Positions 34,503 to 45,779 of a DNA stretch of 64,000 nucleotides are shown here, piece by piece. Source of the DNA: Phascolomyces articulosus (taxonomy: Eukaryota > Mucoromycota > Mucoromycetes > Mucorales > Lichtheimiaceae). Under the pieces are notes generated by a model that worked only from the letters and a program-made list of their open reading frames with translations, was not told where the DNA came from and did not search any database. The stretch lies in NCBI GenBank assembly GCA_025677815.1, contig JAIXMP010000011.1:682001-746000 (forward strand), given 5' to 3'. Position numbers and translations under genes: made by a program. The stretch's first letter is position 1; every line of letters begins with the position of its first letter.

Positions 34503-35499
34503 TTAAGCAGTTGCTTGCCATGCAGCCTTGATTTGGAAAATGGCAGCAATTCCACCAAATACACCCACCCATACGTCCGAAATCAAGCCTTGTTCCACAG
34601 ACCAGTGTGCCGTAAGTGGCAAGTAACTGAGTTTAAATAGGTTACGGATGAGTAAAACCAACGATGAAGATTGATAATAAGAATAATAAACAGTGTGTAC
34701 ATCCATCACTTTCGGTCACCCATTTTCTTTTTTTTTTTTCTCTTCAATGGTATTAAAATAAAATAAAAAACTTACCCAGAATTAATAATAGTATTGACCA
34801 TAATAGAAGAACGTTCAGCCTTGATACTAGCCATTTCAGCTTCAGGATCCTCATCCGTTTCAATATCACCTGCCTTAATACGCTTCAATAATCCAGTTTC
34901 ACGCTTCTTCAACAAACGATATTGTTCATACAATCGACCATATTCCATCACGACCCAAGCAGCCCAGAATCGACAACTCCAAATACCAATTCTATCTGAC
35001 TTTTCCGTAGAGATGGGCAAGACATCATGAGCACTCAACCAATAGATATGTTCCAAAGGATAATAAATAATCATGGACAAGTTTTGTACGCGTTCAATAG
35101 CTAATGCCAATTTTGATGCAGGTTTGTTGTATTCCAAATAGTTCATGTATTGGACCATTGGTAACAATCCATAATAACGAAGTAAAATACGGAAATCACT
35201 GACAGGTCCAGCAAAGTTTTGAATACGTTTTGTTGCAAGTCCTCCAGCTCTTTTGTTTAATAACCAAATTAAAATCTTGGACCAGTATTGGATAAACTAG
35301 AAAATATGTTTATAGATGTTATTTCTTATTACACATAGTCGGGATAAAAGAGAAAAACCGGTGTATTAAGTTTTTTGTTTACCATGAGCACTTTATCAGT
35401 GCCTCGCACTGTATTCAAAAATCGAACCAAATGATCTAATTTGGGATTGGAAGGACCAAGAAGTTTAGCAATGGCAAGTGGATTCAAAGGCTTGGACAT
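34503..35499 (-). CDS. PEX11: Peroxisomal membrane protein PEX11 (peroxisome proliferation)
   Basis: Minus-strand gene with exons 35,499-35,383, 35,296-34,776 and 34,708-34,503. It remodels the peroxisome membrane and promotes elongation and division. Evidence: the N-terminus LDHLVRFLNTVRGTDKVLM, then FIQYWSKILIWLLNKR, FRILLRYYGLLPMVQYMNYL, and the long amphipathic and hydrophobic middle around RFWAAWVVMEYGRLYEQYRL. The C-terminal membrane segment is DVWVGVFGGIAAIFQIKAAW. The length, about 280 residues, fits the family. Oddity: the only donor (GTAAGT at 34,775) leaves two bases while the only usable acceptor (AAAG at 34,710-34,709) needs one, so the last exon is one base out of phase. This could be a sequencing indel, a non-canonical junction or a real frameshift. 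Confidence 0.85.
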
Positions 35500-35836
35500 G
35501 ATTATTTATATAAAGGATATATATGAGTGTATGATTTGAAAGAAAGAAAAAAGAAAAAAGAGGGAGGTTAGAAAAAAAGTGTGGAGGAGAAGAGAAAGGA
35601 ACAAGAAATTAGGATCTCCACACATGTGAATAAAAAAAAACCACAAATCTAAAATTCGGTGTTTTTTAAAACCCGATCGATTTCTCAGGTCTACACATAA
35701 TCAACAATCCTTTTGACTATATTTCATCCGGCTTACAGTACAATCCCCTTCATTTATTAATTTGACATTGACATGGGTTCAATCACTTTTTCTTCTTTCT
35801 TTTTCATTTTCTAAATAATCATTCTTTTTTCTAGTT
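35500..35836. promoter_or_regulatory. Shared divergent promoter of PEX11 and the NAD kinase gene
   Basis: A 337-bp region between two start codons on opposite strands. It has an A/G-rich stretch (about 35,540-35,610) next to PEX11 and a T/C-rich stretch ending in a TAG acceptor (about 35,785-35,835) next to the NAD kinase, suggesting a spliced 5' leader for the latter. Confidence 0.6.
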
Positions 35837-36263
35837 ATGGGATCACAAAAACAACAAGTGGATGTTCATGAAACACTTGATTTAGATACTACAGCTGTGT
35901 TAAAAGCTACTGCCAAACAAGTGAAAGGATCGCATAGAAGAGCCTCGGCCAATTTACTGGACGAAGATGAAGCGAACACTGACGTCGTTCGTTATCTTTG
36001 TAAGATTTACTCTCTTCTTTTCAATCGATATATATATATATATAACTCACACCTCATTTTCACCTCTATAAATTATATAAAAAAAGCCAAAGCACGCATC
36101 AAATGGAGACATAATAACGATACAATAATGATTGTAACAAAAGCCAAAGATCACCAATTATTATGTTACACACGCGGATTGACGGAATGGTTGATTACAA
36201 AATCAAGATTTGGTAAACGGTATCCATTCATTGTGTAAGCAAAGATATATGATCACTCTACTT

Positions 36264-36315
<52 letters not shown>

Positions 36316-38007
36316 ACCTATCCTAGAAAAAATGAGAGTCATTCATCATTTATAGTTATGTAGATGGTCATCTTAAAGATTCCAAAAGTTTTCAATATCA
36401 AGAATTATGTGAAAAAGATCCTATATATAAAGAAAAACTTCGATTTTGGACACCCAAGCTATGTCATGAAAACCCTAGCATGTTTCATTTAATCATTACA
36501 GTTAAGTTTCCATTTGTCTATATTGTATTGGCATCTTCTTCCCCTCGCCATATCTATATATTGACTCTTCCGATACCCTATGCTTTAGCTTGGAGGAGAC
36601 GGTACCGTATTATTCACATCCTGGTTATTTCAAACTATCGTACCACCTGTCATGTCCTTTCATCTTGGATCATTAAACTTTCTTGCCCCTTTTCCCTATG
36701 ATCATCATCGAGAAGCATTGGATGAATTATTCGAAGGAGAACAAGGATTTCGAAACACATTGCGTATGCGACTTTCTTGTACTGTATACCGCGTTGTATG
36801 TCAAAAGGAAGAACTATTGACGGGAAATAAAATCATCCATGATGAAAACACAAGGACATCGAATCACCAACAACAAAAGGCGAAAGGATGCAAGAATGGG
36901 AACGGCAAACCACAACAGCAAGAGAATGAAAAAATTACCAGTGTTATGATGGAAACAGCATGGATGAAAAAACAACTTTTACGTGAATCCAATGGACGGT
37001 ATAGTGAAGCAGAACGAGAATACTTGAAAAAAGCGATTCCTTGTTATACTACAGTGCCCTGCGAAACATATGAAGTGTTGAATGAATTAGTGGTAGATCG
37101 TGGCCCAAGTGCTTATATGTCGATGCTCGAACTTTTTGGTGATGAACGTCATTTGACAACAGTTCAAGCGGATGGACTCGTGATTGCCTCGCCCACAGGC
37201 AGTACTGCTTATTCGGTAATGTTCTTATTTGTATTTCTATTTATGGCGTTTTCCCATTGACTTATCATGGATATAAATATATGTCTATCCTTTATTTTTA
37301 TGTTTATGCGGTTGAAAAATACTTTATAGTTATCAGCCCACGGATCACTTACCCATCCTGATATTCGAGCCCTTCTCGTCACACCGATTTGCCCTCATAC
37401 ATTAAGTTTTCGACCCATGTTGTTACCAGAAACAATGGCTATCCGTGTAGTGGTTCCTTTTGGTTCCAATAAACCAGCTTATTGTAGTTTTGATGGGAGG
37501 AGCCGAGTGGAACTTCGATGTAAGTTATTAAAGATACCTTTTATTTAGAGCAAGCAATATATCCGTGCTAATATAACAAATACATACAAACATTTATTTT
37601 TATATTTATCTTTAGCGGGTGATCATATCAAAATTACGATGTCCCCCTATCCGTTCCCAACTGTATGTCGAACAGAGTCTAGTAATGATTGGTTTTCATC
37701 ATTACAAAGCTCGCTTCAATGGAATGTACGACAACGACAAAAATCATTTGTTATATTAGAATCTGATCAAAAGGGACGTGTACGAGGTGGTGGTGATGGA
37801 TCAGAAGATGATGATTCACAAGATAGCCATCTTGATAGTGGTCCCCGTTGTGATAACCTTATTGCATGTCTTCAAGACGAAGAAAAACAACAACTTTCAT
37901 TGGGAAAAACAGAGGATGATGGAGGAGAAGAATGCATTCAAGAAACTCATGATAAAGATTATCAAGGAATACTAATGTGGACTGATGAAGAATTAACGAA
38001 ATATTGA
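35837..38007 (+). CDS. NAD(+) kinase (ATP-NAD kinase)
   Basis: Six exons close in frame: 35,837-35,999, 36,087-36,234, 36,356-36,500, 36,589-37,215, 37,330-37,519 and 37,616-38,007, giving 554 residues. The enzyme phosphorylates NAD+ to NADP+, the sole source of NADP(H). Signatures are LGGDGTVLF (GGDG at residues 154-157), HLGSLNFLAPF, NELVVDRGPSAYMS, DGLVIASPTGSTAYS (about 347-361), and LPETMAIRV...CSFDGR near the C-terminal beta region. A low-complexity insert (about residues 235-275, Gln/Lys-rich) interrupts the core after VCQKEELL. The acidic C-terminal tail, after about residue 480, is long. There is no clear mitochondrial presequence, so a cytosolic UTR1/YEF1-like enzyme is likely. Intron 2 contains a 48-nt T-run. 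Confidence 0.93.
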
Positions 38008-38019
38008 CATATATATCCC

Positions 38020-38053
<34 letters not shown>

Positions 38054-38399
38054 CAACATCTCACATCCGCATCCATCCCGTTTTTTTTGAACAATTTTGC
38101 TTTTTTGATTTGACTGTGTACATACAAATATATATATATATATATATATTCATTTTTTTTATGTGTAAAGTGATATTGTGAAAAGTGTGATGTGGCTCTA
38201 TAGTTATACAGAACTTATAACCCAAATTATATTAAAAACAACTTTTTTTTTGTGTGATATGCGATGTGTGCGAGAGTGTCTGTGTTGATAATTCATCATT
38301 TTTTGCTATATATTATATTTTGTTCCCTTGGTTTTTGTTGTTTGTTTGATGTCATTATATATATAAAAAAATCCAGCTTTTTTTTTGTTTTATATATAT
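38008..38399. other. Convergent 3' intergenic region of NAD kinase and BFR1
   Basis: Both neighbouring genes end here. It contains a (CT)n tract (about 38,022-38,051) and an AT microsatellite (about 38,129-38,149). Poly(A) signals of both genes must lie in this 392-bp stretch. Confidence 0.6.
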
Positions 38400-40451
38400 T
38401 TACTGGGATTCAACGGTGGTAGCAACAGGAGCGGTAACATCGGCAGTAGCAGCAGGTTGTTCAGATTCAGTCTTCTTTGCTTCAGCTTCAGCAGCAGCGG
38501 CAGCTTCAGCAGCAGCCTTCTTTTCAGCAGCTTCAGCTTCGGCCAATTTCTTTTCTTCTTCTTCCTTCTTTTGCATAGCAGCAATCTTTTCCTGTGCACG
38601 CTTCTTGTTTTCTTCAGTGACCTTGGGTTGTTCAGCCAAATATTGTTCCTTACGTTCCTTGAGTTTTTCAAGGGTAGCAGGAATATCTGAGATCTTGGTA
38701 GGTACAGTGACCTTGATTTCAAAGAAACCTTCCATGGTGGCCAATGGCAATTTCAATGTATCGACAGCCTTTTCCTTTTTTTCCTTGGCAGCACCACCGC
38801 TACCCTTGCCACCCTTCTTCTTCTTGCCACCACCTACGAAATAATCTTCTTCACGTTCTGATTTGGTCTTTAATACCACACCTTCGGGAAGGTTTAATTC
38901 GCGACCACCAGGTAACGTGGCTTGACCACTGGAAGCTGCAGCTTGTTGGTTTTCCTTGTTGTTTGAAGCAGCACCATCATTCAAAAAGGTTTGTAAAAAG
39001 TTACCCAAGTTTTCACACAAGGTAATTTCATTTTCAAAAGCGGGCAAAGAAGCCAATTCCAATTCTCGTTGAGCGGCTTCTTGGCGTTTTTCTTGTTCCA
39101 ATTGTTGTTTACGAAGTCGTTCTTGCTCACGCTTATATTCGCGCAATTGACGAAGGAATGTATAATATTCATCATTAGCCTTACGATATTCATCACGCAT
39201 GGAACGTAATTGGTTGTATTCTTCATCCAAAAGTCCCTTAATTCGTGTTCGTTCATCATACAATTTGTTACGTGCTTCACGGGCTTGGTTTTGATCGCCT
39301 TGAATGGTCTTGAGTTCAGCATTGGCCTTTTCGTATTGTTCACTGAATTTTTTGGATTCACTGTCGTCAATGTTTTTTCGAAGTTCGTTGTAAATGGTAC
39401 GTTCTTTATCAATGGCTTCTTGTTGTTCGTCTAATCCTTCCACTTGTGTGCGGCTACGCTTCAACAATGTAATCTCTTGCAACATCTATTGTGTGTAATG
39501 ATAATATTATTATTAAAAACCGATTTTCTGTTATTGTTGTTCCAAAACCCCATCATCCCCAAAAAAAATAATACTCTTTTTTCTTAATCTATCGTTTTTC
39601 CCACCATCTCAACATCCTCAACATCTTCCTCTCTCTCTAGGATTTCTTACCTTCTTTTCTTCAACAAGTCGGACACCAGCTTCAATCTTGGCTTCAAGTT
39701 CATTGATGCGTGCATCCACTTCAGCGGTGGTCTTATATGGGACCTTGGCTTGGAATGACTTGATGTTGTTCACCTAAAGTGATAGAATTAGAATCGGGGA
39801 TCATGAGTATCGTGGTTAGAAAAAAAAAATAAAAAATGGGAGATCAATATCATTCTGTTTCTTTTTTGTTATTGTTGAAAAGGGCGGCAACAAACACACA
39901 TCACCCAATCTTTACATCACATACACTCACACGCACAGTATCTTTCACTCATAAACACAACACGTGGAGCAAATAAAAAAAAAGTTATTGCTATTTACCT
40001 TCTTACGAATAGAATCATTTAATGCATCCAATTGTTCATATACAGCTTGCTTGCCCTTTTTTATTTCAGCTTGTTTATCACGCAAGTCAGAGAGTTGAGT
40101 ACGAAGCTCATCCCGACGTGTGTTGTCTGATTTACCAGGTAACTTGTTGATTTTTTCCTTGACGGCATCCTACACACAATTCCCCCATCGAACACCATTT
40201 CCCAAATAAGTATGCATGGAGAGATAGAAAGAACCCAAGATCTTTCATCATCTACATGATGATGACCTTGTAAAAAAAACAATAACCATGCCAACACCCA
40301 TGGGAAATGTTTATATTACCTGTTGTTTCTTGAGTTTATCGATTCGCGCGTTAATATCTTCTAAAGCCTTTTTATGTTCTTCTTCATTAGGTTTCTTGAT
40401 GTGAGAAGGAAGTTTAGGAGGAGCACCGGAAATATTGGGAGAGTCAGTCAT
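38400..40451 (-). CDS. BFR1: BFR1-family protein, coiled-coil mRNP component
   Basis: Minus-strand gene in four exons (40,451-40,320, 40,169-39,999, 39,773-39,651, 39,485-38,400), all phase 0, giving 503 residues. Nearly the whole protein is highly charged coiled coil. It starts HIKKPNEEEHKKALEDINAR and contains GKSDNTRRDELRTQLSDLRD, VPYKTTAEVDARINELEAKI and RDEYRKANDEYYTFLRQLRE. A mid-region has NKENQQAAAS and the LPEGVVLKTKSEREEDYFVG motif, then a lysine/glycine tract and an Ala/Glu-rich C-terminus. This matches the Bfr1 family: RNA-binding, polysome- and ER-associated proteins that influence secretion, ploidy and P-body formation. Family certain; detailed role by analogy to yeast. Confidence 0.9.
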
Positions 40452-41896
40452 GATGAAAAAGAGATTAAGCAAGGAACAACAAAAAAGAGTTGAAAAAGAA
40501 AAGAAAAGAGAAAAAGAGAAGCTGGTTGTTTTGTAAGTTGGTAGGTAGCACGCGAAAATGGAAGCGGGAAGTATTCCGTAGAAATAATTGAAATTTAACC
40601 ATGTTATTTAATTTGATTGGCTATACAAAAGTTGGTTATGATTGATTGGATAAGTTCAAACTTGATATCAATCACCCATATTCAGCTTATATTTCTATAT
40701 ATATAATTTTTTTAATTGTACTGAACGCGATGGGCAAATCATGAGAGACATCGACATGTCGTTAAGGAACACTAGGTCGTATTTTAGAAAGTGTAGGATG
40801 ATGATTAAATCGGAAAAACACGATCAAACTAATTGTTTCAAACGGAATTGGAACTTGATGAAATAGATCAAGGAGAGTCCATTGTGTATAGTACACAACC
40901 TCATTAGTTTATGAATTCATGTTATTATCAATGTCTTTTGTTACAGTAAGTTTAACGATAGTAATATTGAATGTTAAGTGAGTGGGAAGAAAGAAAGTCG
41001 TCAAGTAACTTTCTCTGTTTGTTTCTTCCCCCCTATTTAATATTTAATTTCTTGCTGCGGAAACGTACAATACTGTTTTTAGCTAATCAAGTATTACAAG
41101 TAACCCATTTATCAACATGAACCCTTCCTATATATCATTATCATGAACATCAAAAGCTTGTGAGATTGTTGCAAATCCCATCCATCTTTACATTTTTTTT
41201 CCCAGTTGTCGTTCTTTTTGCGGAGTGGTTGTTTGACTTTCGCACTCAGCTTTATTTTCATTTATCAAAGACGGAAAATACCTGCTTTTGATTCAAGGAT
41301 AATAAAGAAGATAGGTGCGATGAATGATGATAAGTGTACACAACAAGAAAGTTCGTTCTTGACCATTAAAATTTTCATCAAAATGAAAAAGGGAAAATGG
41401 TTTTATCCATTCAATTAACTCATGTTTCATATTCATTTTTGTTATAATGATGATAAGAAAGAATGATGTTTCGGTTTTTAATAGTTTTTCCATCATATGA
41501 TGTTGTCAAACGATATTATTCCAATGATATACTTGTTTCTTAGTGGATTAGACACATTCACCCGTCTCCAAAACGAAAAGGGTATATATGGTAGAAGGAG
41601 ATAATAAAAGGAGGAAGAAGGAAGGAGTTGTTTGCAAGTAAAAATGATGTAATCAGGTAAAAAATGCAATATAAAATGCCTAAAAATGTATTAAAGAGTG
41701 AAAGAGAGTGGTGTACAACAGCAGCTGACCTAAACACAAAGCAAGCACAAGCACAACCATCCTGACGTGCATTAACCATAAAAAATACTTTTGAAACCAC
41801 TCTTTTTTTTTTCCTCTCTCTTTCTCCTTTTCTTTACTTTTTTCTTCTTCTTTACTTTACTTGTTACTTTTCATTCATCCACCTTTTTTTACGATC
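40452..41896. other. Divergent intergenic region between BFR1 and the membrane protein gene
   Basis: 1.4 kb with no recognisable gene. Purine-rich DNA next to BFR1 (about 40,455-40,530) and a T/C-rich leader before 41,897 mark the two promoters. Confidence 0.5.
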
Positions 41897-42751
41897 ATGG
41901 ATATAAAAAAAGAATACCCTGATGATGTTAAAATAACATCTTTACCACCAACACCTTATCAACCAAAAGAACAACAAGTATTATATTATACACCACCACC
42001 TGTCCAACAAGAATCTCATTCAAAACGATGGACCTGGGTACGTCGTTTTATTATATCCTTGGCAGCACTTGCATTTATCATGCACTGTACTTCATCCAAT
42101 CGTTTATCTCAACTTTGGAAATCCTATAGTAAGGATGGAAAAGAACACTTGGTATTACATACAGGGTTTCCTGCCATTGGCGATGATGCCATGGGACAAT
42201 CCATTTTCCCCAATCAAGGTGCTGCCATTGCTTTTTCTCCCAACACTGCTGCTGCTGCTTCAACCATGATGCAACCACGCGATATCACGATTCAAAAAGA
42301 AAGTTGGTGGGATCGCTGGTTTCCTTGGCGTCACGTTCATCTTAAATCAGTCCAACTGGCTGTTCATTCCCCTTCTTCCAAACCAGTGAAAGCCCGCTTG
42401 GCTGTATGTACATCTACGCGTGATGCTTCTACCTTGTGGGAAACCATTCCTGATGCTACGCAATGTGTGGCTTCCATGTCTTCTTTGACAGTCTTGGATT
42501 CAAACGATGATCCTGCTGTGTTGGAATGGATTGCTCCTACAGAAGACAGTGAGGATGCGATCGTATTGCGTAAAAAGAACATTTATTGGTTGGTGGTGCA
42601 AACAGAACAAGATGAATTTGATTGGGTTTATGCATTACCTTCCGATGATTATATTGGTGATAGTCGAGTTGCTTATGAAACTCAAAATGGTTGGAAGTTG
42701 GAACAAGGTGAACAAGTGCCAAGTGTCATGATTACGGTTGTTGATCATTAA
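41897..42751 (+). CDS. Single-pass membrane protein, unknown family
   Basis: Single exon of 284 residues from ATG 41,897; the frame is open upstream, but this is the first ATG after a T/C-rich leader. A Pro/Gln-rich N-terminal cytoplasmic segment of about 45 residues (PPTPYQPKEQQ, PPPVQQE) with a basic cluster SKRWTWVRR precedes one hydrophobic helix (FIISLAALAFIM). A luminal/extracellular part of about 215 residues follows. That part has WWDRWFPWRHVHLKSVQLAV, three cysteines and an alternating beta-type pattern (IVLRKKNIYWLVVQTEQDEF). Topology suggests type II. No known family recognised; intact frame, good codon use and a clean membrane helix support a real gene. Confidence 0.8.
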   Translation: MDIKKEYPDDVKITSLPPTPYQPKEQQVLYYTPPPVQQESHSKRWTWVRRFIISLAALAFIMHCTSSNRLSQLWKSYSKDGKEHLVLHTGFPAIGDDAMGQSIFPNQGAAIAFSPNTAAAASTMMQPRDITIQKESWWDRWFPWRHVHLKSVQLAVHSPSSKPVKARLAVCTSTRDASTLWETIPDATQCVASMSSLTVLDSNDDPAVLEWIAPTEDSEDAIVLRKKNIYWLVVQTEQDEFDWVYALPSDDYIGDSRVAYETQNGWKLEQGEQVPSVMITVVDH

Positions 42752-43400
42752 CATTTCCTTCTTCTTTTTATATATATAAATATACATTTATAATGCAAAC
42801 ATACCCTTTCTCTCTCTCTCTTTTTCATTTATATAATAATATACACTACAGCCATCGTATATATAGGATTGAAATATTAAATAAGTACATATCATTCCAT
42901 CCTATTCCATACTATACAATACAATCCCCCATTTATCTTTTTCTTTTTGTATTTTTCTTTTTGCCACGTATATTCTTTCTCTTGCTATTAAAAATATAAA
43001 ACAGTGTGTTTTTTTATCCTTAAATATGAAATGAAACCTAAGATAAGACAAGTTTAGGTGTGGGTCCATTGTTGTTGATTTTATCCAAAATAAACCGGGT
43101 TTTCTATGACATGATAAAATGTATTATGCGAAAAGACGAGTTTAGCATCATGATGTTAAAAAGAAAAACTTTTTAATGGGTGGTGACACAATTGTTTTGT
43201 CCCTCGGATTGTTACTTCCGATGATGAATCATAAAAAAAAGGGGTTAAAGATGGGAGGAGGCGCTGTCGTTTATGTGTGTGACCAACATATGTTGAATGA
43301 TGAAAAGTAAACATTGACATTCAGCCTTCTTTTTATTATTATTATTATTATCATTTAGTATACCACTTATTACTTCTATTAATACGCTTGGGCTCGTTTA
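42752..43400. other. Intergenic
   Basis: 3' flank of the membrane protein gene. Simple TTA repeats near 43,333-43,352. No gene seen. Confidence 0.5.
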
Positions 43401-45480
43401 ATATATTTCTTGGCATAGAAAATACATTCATTGGTAATAGATGAACAGCCGGATATTTTTAGCTTGGCTAATTAATTATACCGCTTGGCATGGGTTACCA
43501 AGGTTTTGATTCCTTGATCCGTAATATTGGATAAATCATCCAATATCAAAAATGATACATTTTCAAGATCACCAGAGCAACAAGGATATCATCGTTTACA
43601 GATACCATGTCTATGAGTGTGATATGTGTTACCTATTGTTGAATTAGTTGATGTATCATATGGATGACTCCTTGTGTTGACGATTCTCTTAAACCAGTCA
43701 AAGTGAATCTACATAATGTTTGGATTTCTGCCATTGAAAGCAGTACTTGATTCATCACATCAGGACAATAGTAAAGTACAATAGACTGCAGCGATAATTA
43801 ATGTTGTTTACTGCGCTGAGCATAATAGTCAAAAAGTTGCATTAAATCATCTATCCCCTGTTGTTGTACGATCACTAATTTGTGAATCGTATGCCACTTC
43901 AAAATTAGTGAGAGGAGGTGTTGTTTTGATCAATGTATTGACCAATTGTTTCATATCATGCATATTATGACGTTGAGATACGTTAAATGCTGGGAAGCAT
44001 GGATGACACGTAATAAACCTGGCTGTATACATTTGGTCAACCAAATTTGAAGATGTTTCAAATTAGGAAATTGGATTTGATAAGAGTTGGATAGAAAATA
44101 TTGTTGCCATCCCTGGTGCGGTGTCTTTATGATCCTTTTGTGGGAAAAGTATTTCAATGTTTTCAAGGGTTCATTGATGTTGGTATAAAAGTGAGATTAG
44201 GCCGGTTAGATACACTGTTTCTAATTCATCATTGCGGTTATTTCTACAAATAAATAGATATTGTAAACTATCACCAGTGGTAATACATGTAGCAGTTGTC
44301 ATTTGGTTGTCATGTTGTTACTTCTGTCTTCCTGTTGCTATGATGACGGTGATGGTGCTAATAAAGGTGTATCTGTGTCATTCAAGGGATTGAATACGAT
44401 AATTTCTAGGTTTGCCAATGATACGTTGTCCAAAGTAAGCAAATCATCTGGTTTAAAATTACGCATGGATAATACGACGTAGACCAGAATATTGCCGTAG
44501 GATGGGTTTGACAACTTTACTCCTAATCAATGATGAATTTATTTGCAAATTGATGAAGGATGAATAATGATAGTTTCTTCGCCTTTGTTCCTCTTCAGCA
44601 CTCTTCCTTCAATAGGACTATCATCACTGTCGTGGAGGGTATCAACCAATTTGAGAAATGTGTAATAGTTTAAAATTTATTTTAGCTATTATTGTGGAAG
44701 ATTAGTTGACCTGCGCCTGTAGGTATTTGGTCACTTTCTTTCGGTTCGATAGGTATATGGGGTTAAAATTACATGGTGATTAAGAGGCAAAACTGAGAAA
44801 TGTGTAATATCTTAGAACTTTTAAATTAGGACAAAAAGATAGTGAGTGTTGTTATTTTAAATGGATTCTGATCGAGTTTAATATAAAGGTACGTCAATGT
44901 AGTCTGCACAGCTTGCAAGGCATCCATTATGGGCGTAAGGTATGGTGCGAGTATATAATCATCGTCATAATCTATTTTTTTTTTAAAAAAAAGTATACAA
45001 ATATGAAAAGTTCATTGTTATCAAGTCGGAAACTATGCCATGTTTTGTTTTATATAAAAAAAATGACGAATGAACAAGCTTTTACCTGATTCAATCGTGA
45101 GAGATTGGAGCTGAGAAAAAGAATTATTTTTTACATCCAAACTCATACAAGTCCTCTGACAAGAAAAGTTCGAATCTTATGACTTATATTTAATGACAAG
45201 TAGAAAGTGTAATACGGTTTAATAGTTCCTTCTTCTCCCTATCTTCCTCTTCGTCATCATCTGATTCGGATCGAATTGTTATTTTTTTTCCATGCTCCTG
45301 GAGTAGCGAGAATTTGTTTAGTATGCCATTGTTATGATAATAGTAAGCTCATGAGAAGCGTTTCTTGGGATAATAGCCAAGAATGTTACTTGTGTGTTCA
45401 TTAGGGAGTATTTTTATAAAATCAATAATCGGATTTTGTAGTAATAGTGTATAAGGTGTCCATGGCATTGCTGCTTTAAC
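43400..45480 (-). pseudogene. F-box/leucine-rich-repeat pseudogene, minus strand
   Basis: Read on the minus strand from about 45,480, an F-box-like segment appears in pieces: IIDFIKILPNEHTSNILGYY, then KQILATPGAWKK in another frame. Leucine-rich segments follow further along, such as FPNLKHLQIWLTKC...LLRVIHASQHLTYLNV (about 44,075-43,960) and LDDLSNITDQGIKTLVTHA (about 43,545-43,485). The last repeat is the counterpart of LDDVINISDQGIKNLVDSLA in the plus-strand pseudogene at 26 kb, so all three loci are one family. Many frameshifts and stops; no intact frame exceeds about 70 residues. Confidence 0.7.
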
Positions 45481-45779
45481 CATTGCTGTTGGTCTTACTG
45501 TCAAGGAGGAAACACGAAAGAAATGCTTTTGCTATATAAACATTTGAAGGTTTTATTTTAATTAATTAAAATGTCGACATACACTACATACATTTCGGGT
45601 TAATGGAATTTATTGCCATGATTATATGGTTGTTATTTTTTTTTGTAAAAGATAATTTATTGTCCCAGTATAAACATATATAATTATAGTTAATGAAAAG
45701 TAAATGAAACAAAACATGTGTCAGAAATCACATTTATAGATAAAGGAGTGGGTCATATATGAATTAAATAAAGGAAAGA

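Noticed and set aside
38390..38844. Open frames on the plus strand over the BFR1 gene (up to 142 residues, Ala/Ser-rich).
   Set aside because: They are antisense shadows of the Ala/Lys/Glu-rich BFR1 C-terminus.
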